A stretch of 16,407 nt of DNA, taken from the NCBI GenBank assembly GCA_034437075.1, contig DAOTVD010000388.1, positions 1-16,407 of the forward strand, in the 5' to 3' direction. Below, piece by piece: positions 14,021 through 16,407 of the stretch. The DNA comes from DAOTVD01 sp034437075. Its GTDB lineage: Bacteria; Chloroflexota; Anaerolineae; Aggregatilineales; J027. The position numbers and the translations under genes are program-made. The stretch's first letter is position 1. Each line of letters opens with the position of its first letter. The notes beneath the pieces are model-generated. The model was given only the letters and a program-made list of their open reading frames with translations, ran no database searches and was not told where the DNA came from.

Positions 14021-14093
14021 TAAGTGGGCGAGCGGCCCCCATACGCGGCATAATCTGGGCGGTGAAAGATAAGCACAGAAGGTAAGGCACGAT

Positions 14094-15407
14094 ATGGCAA
14101 TCCAGAATGCGTTGCGCCGCGAATTGGGGGTTTTTGGCGCGGTGATGATGGGCCTGGGCTCGATTGTGGGCACAGGCGTTTTTGTGTCGATTGGCATAGG
14201 CGCAGGGGTGGCGGGTTCGGCAGTGGTGCTGGCGGTGGCGCTGGCGGCGGGGGTGGCCGCTGCGAATGCGCTCAGCAGCGCGCAACTGGCCGCGAACCAT
14301 CCGGTCAGCGGCGGCACCTACGAATATGGCTATCGGTATCTTGATCCGTGGCTGGGGTTTTCGGCGGGGTGGTTCTTCTTGCTGGCCAAGAGCGCCTCGG
14401 CGGCCACGGCGGCGCTGGGCTTTTCGGGCTATACGCTTGACCTAGTGGGCGTGGAAGACCCTTCGTTCGCCGCGCGGGTCGGCCTGGGGCTAGCCGCCGT
14501 CGCCTTGCTGACCGGGGTGGTGCTGGCGGGCTTGCGGCGCAGCAATATCACCAATATCGTGATCGTCTCGATTACGCTGGGCACCCTGGCGATTTTCATC
14601 CTCGCTGGCCTGCCGGACATCGACGCGGATAATCTGACGCCCATCGTCGGGGATGATTTGAGCCTGGCCGCCTTTTTGCAAGCCACCGCGCTGATGTTCG
14701 TGGCCTATACGGGCTATGGGCGCATCGCCACGCTGGGCGAGGAAGTTAAAGAGCCGCGCCGCACCATCCCCCGCGCGATTATCGCGACCTTGCTGGTAAC
14801 CATGACGCTCTATGTGGCCGTGGCCGCCGTCGCCGTCGGGACGTTCGGCACGGGTGCGCTGGAATTGGCCACCGAAACGACCGCCGCCCCGCTGGAAGCC
14901 GCCGCCGCCGCCTTCGCGCTCAGCGAGGTGCAATACATCGTGGCGCTGGGGGCCATTACGGCCATGCTAGGCGTGCTGCTGAATCTGATTTTGGGGCTTA
15001 GCCGCGTGTTGTTGGCCATGGGCCGGCGCCGGGATATGCCGCCCATCGTCGCGCGGCTGAACGCCACCGAAACCACGCCCACCGTGGCCGTCGCGGTGAT
15101 GGGCGCGGTCGTCGCGGGCTTGGTGCTGGTGGGTGATGTGCGCCTGACGTGGACGTTCAGCGCGTTTAACGTGTTGCTCTACTATGGCCTGACCAACTTG
15201 GCCGCGCTACGCCTGACGGACGACGAACGGCTTTTTCCGCGTTGGATTTCGCAAGTGGGCCTGATGGCCTGCTTCTTTTTGGCCTTTTGGGTGCCCTTCT
15301 CGGTGTGGAGTATCGCCCTGGTAATCCTGTTCATCGGCTATGCGTGGCGGTTGGTCGCGTTGCGGCTTTTCGCAGATAAGAATCGCATGAACACATCCGC
15401 CGATTAA
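14094..15407 (+). CDS. APC-superfamily amino-acid permease
   Basis: A 437-residue transporter with about 12 membrane helices. The first helix has the unwound-helix motif GLGSIVGTGVFV (about 20-31) that binds the substrate amino/carboxyl groups. SGGTYEYGYRYLDPWLGFSAGW marks helix 3, MFVAYTGYGRIATLGEEVKEPRRTIPRAI marks helix 6 and the following loop, and SRVLLAMGRRRDMPPIVARLN the helix 8-9 loop. It is a proton- or exchange-coupled inner-membrane permease, probably for an amino acid or amine; specificity cannot be read. AAGGTAAGG lies upstream of ATG. The 73 bp between MITE copy D and ATG hold little room for a native promoter; CATAAT near 14049 is a weak -10. Confidence 0.9.
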   Translation: MAIQNALRRELGVFGAVMMGLGSIVGTGVFVSIGIGAGVAGSAVVLAVALAAGVAAANALSSAQLAANHPVSGGTYEYGYRYLDPWLGFSAGWFFLLAKSASAATAALGFSGYTLDLVGVEDPSFAARVGLGLAAVALLTGVVLAGLRRSNITNIVIVSITLGTLAIFILAGLPDIDADNLTPIVGDDLSLAAFLQATALMFVAYTGYGRIATLGEEVKEPRRTIPRAIIATLLVTMTLYVAVAAVAVGTFGTGALELATETTAAPLEAAAAAFALSEVQYIVALGAITAMLGVLLNLILGLSRVLLAMGRRRDMPPIVARLNATETTPTVAVAVMGAVVAGLVLVGDVRLTWTFSAFNVLLYYGLTNLAALRLTDDERLFPRWISQVGLMACFFLAFWVPFSVWSIALVILFIGYAWRLVALRLFADKNRMNTSAD

Positions 15408-15412
15408 CGTCA

Positions 15413-15442
15413 TTCTTATCCGCGTTTGCTAAGCTAGATAAT
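15413..15442 (+). promoter_or_regulatory. possible dps promoter
   Basis: TTCTTA (15413-15418) and GATAAT (15437-15442) are 18 bp apart, just after the permease stop. An ATG at 15441 falls within the -10 box, which supports the downstream start at 15474. No clear Fur-, PerR- or OxyR-type operator is visible. Confidence 0.35.
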
Positions 15443-15473
15443 GATGCCATCCGCGATTAGAAAAGGACATTTT

Positions 15474-15977
15474 ATGACCATGGCCGATGATGTGAAAACC
15501 CTGCAACCCGATTTAGGACTGAATTCGGACGCTTACGCTGGAATCGTGCGTGTGCTGAGCAAACTGCTGGCCAATGAGCACGTGATGTACATGAAACTGC
15601 GCAAGTATCACTGGAACGTGACCGGCATGCAGTTCTTCCAGTTGCACGAGGCCTTCGAAGAATTCTACACCGCCCTAAGCGAAGAAATTGACACCACCGC
15701 CGAAAAAATTCGCGAATATGGCCACATGGCACCTGGTACGCTGCAAGAGATGATCGAACTCAGCGACATGACCGAGGAACCCGGCGTCAACCCGGATGCC
15801 CGCACCATGACCATGAACCTCATGGCCGATATGGAAGCCATGGTGCGCTTCTTGCGCGAGGCCGTCGAAGAAGTCGATGAAGAATACGATGACGAAGCCG
15901 CCGAAGACTACCTGACCGGCTTGATGCACACCTACCAAAAGCAAGCCTGGATGACCCGCGCTTTCTTGGAAGGCTAA
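15474..15977 (+). CDS. dps: Dps-family ferritin (DNA-protection/mini-ferritin)
   Basis: A 167-residue protein from ATG 15474, with AAAGGA 8 bases upstream. It forms the four-helix Dps fold that assembles into 12-mers, oxidises Fe(II) with peroxide and stores iron, sometimes binding DNA. The inter-subunit ferroxidase site is visible: His46 in YHWNVTG, His58 in QLHEAFEE, Glu62 where E. coli Dps has Asp67, Asp73 and Glu77 in EEIDTTAEKI. The C-terminus KQAWMTRAFLEG is typical. The N-terminus is acidic and short of lysines, so direct DNA binding is doubtful. Monocistronic, with its own terminator. Confidence 0.92.
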   Translation: MTMADDVKTLQPDLGLNSDAYAGIVRVLSKLLANEHVMYMKLRKYHWNVTGMQFFQLHEAFEEFYTALSEEIDTTAEKIREYGHMAPGTLQEMIELSDMTEEPGVNPDARTMTMNLMADMEAMVRFLREAVEEVDEEYDDEAAEDYLTGLMHTYQKQAWMTRAFLEG

Positions 15978-16005
15978 AGCGACTCTAGTTTCGCCCCGCA
16001 ATGAA

Positions 16006-16058
16006 ATATACCCCCTTCTAGCGCTCTCTATATGCGGGCTGAAGGGGATATTTTTTTT
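16006..16058 (+). terminator. terminator after dps
   Basis: ATATACCCCCTTC (16006-16018) pairs with GAAGGGGATAT (16041-16051) with bulged bases and a 22-base loop, followed by a run of eight T. It lies 29 bp after the dps stop. Confidence 0.72.
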
Positions 16059-16188
16059 GGCTCCCAAACTAACCCAGTATGCAATGCACCCAAAGAGCCA
16101 AAAAGTCTGCCGAGCCTCAATTGGATGCAATTGCCCTGGGGCCTGCCACCTACGGCTTGACCGCTTTTTGATGCGATGCCCTGCGAGC
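16059..16188. repeat. non-coding stretch with segments shared with 11800-11870
   Basis: CTACGGCTTGACCGC (near 16151-16165) matches CTACGGCGTGACCGC near 11804-11818 with one difference. CTTTTTGATGCGA and GAGCCAAAA here also recur near 11845-11865, in a different order. Probably decayed copies of the same repeat. No gene is seen. Confidence 0.4.
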
Positions 16189-16407
16189 CTAATCCAGCGA
16201 CCAAGCCCATATATTATCGAAGCGACAACGGGCCGGGGTGGCGGTTTCGAGTACCATCATTAGCGAGACACCCCCCGCGCGGCGCTCGACAGGTGCGATA
16301 CCCAAGCGCACATTATTCGCGAAAAGCGTCGCTTGCTCGCCTTCCACGATGACCAGCAACTGATTGGGCACATCCGCGCCCGTATATAACCATGGCGATG
16401 CCTGCGC
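16189..16407 (-). CDS. C-terminal part of a LamG/DUF1080-like beta-sandwich protein (partial)
   Basis: The minus-strand frame is open to the window edge, so the 5' part is missing; at least 72 residues are seen. The pattern NQLLVIVEGEQATLFANNVRLG ... RAGGVSLMMVLETATPARCRFDNIWAWSLD matches the end of concanavalin-like jelly-roll domains (LamG-type or DUF1080): a strand-turn-strand around 'lyvNgq.lg', a Gly-hydrophobic strand, and a closing strand F-DN-I. Such domains end secreted or surface proteins, including sugar-binding modules and kinase extracellular parts. The rest of the protein cannot be inferred. The only possible start codons inside the window are internal. Confidence 0.6.
   Translation of the reverse strand, partial: AQASPWLYTGADVPNQLLVIVEGEQATLFANNVRLGIAPVERRAGGVSLMMVLETATPARCRFDNIWAWSLD

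Overview
The window is a GC-rich (by eye), densely coded piece of bacterial chromosome. It holds fifteen intact or near-intact protein genes, one broken gene and one gene cut by the right edge. Several features suggest a Chloroflexota (Anaerolineae-like) genome: the SH3-like/L,D-transpeptidase layout, the free-standing Roadblock and receiver-domain proteins, the many small membrane proteins, and abundant short hairpin repeats built on GAATTC-centred C/G palindromes. This assignment is inference. No rRNA, tRNA, CRISPR array or phage module is visible.

Layout. Positions 1-2100: a Roadblock/LC7 gene between two inverted copies of a 175-bp MITE-like element, then an L,D-transpeptidase-like gene broken by two in-frame stops. 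Positions 2100-4800: a formate/nitrite-type (FNT) channel converges on a four-helix membrane protein (stops overlap in TTAA); then, on the minus strand, an unrecognised 200-residue protein and a DUF2945 tudor-like protein with a clear terminator. Positions 4800-6680: a gene-free stretch with inverted repeats, then a divergent pair, an SDR oxidoreductase (minus) and a DUF1269-like protein (plus) with a strong terminator. Positions 6697-8515: a tetR-queG minus-strand pair, overlapping by 20 bp. Positions 8438-10484: a possible 25-codon leader, a polytopic membrane protein and a secreted pectinacetylesterase/Notum-like esterase. Positions 10503-11610: a third MITE copy and two convergent stand-alone response-regulator receiver domains. 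Positions 11640-12085: non-coding, hairpin-rich. Positions 12086-15407: an O-antigen-ligase-like membrane protein, a 68-residue membrane protein, two nested mobile elements and an APC permease. Positions 15413-16058: a Dps ferritin with its terminator. The right edge holds the C-terminal end of a beta-sandwich (LamG/DUF1080-like) protein on the minus strand.

The genes do not form one pathway. They read as housekeeping and envelope functions: tRNA queuosine maturation, iron/oxidative protection, amino-acid and small-anion transport, surface polysaccharide and peptidoglycan, and two-component signalling. The clearest unusual signal is the repeat biology. Four copies of one MITE share GGCTTTTCC/GGAAAAGCC ends and each has a perfect 3-bp target duplication. 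One copy is nested beside a second, unrelated MITE-like hairpin inside what was an 18-bp palindrome at the end of a gene. Three of the four copies end 25-73 bp upstream of a gene start.
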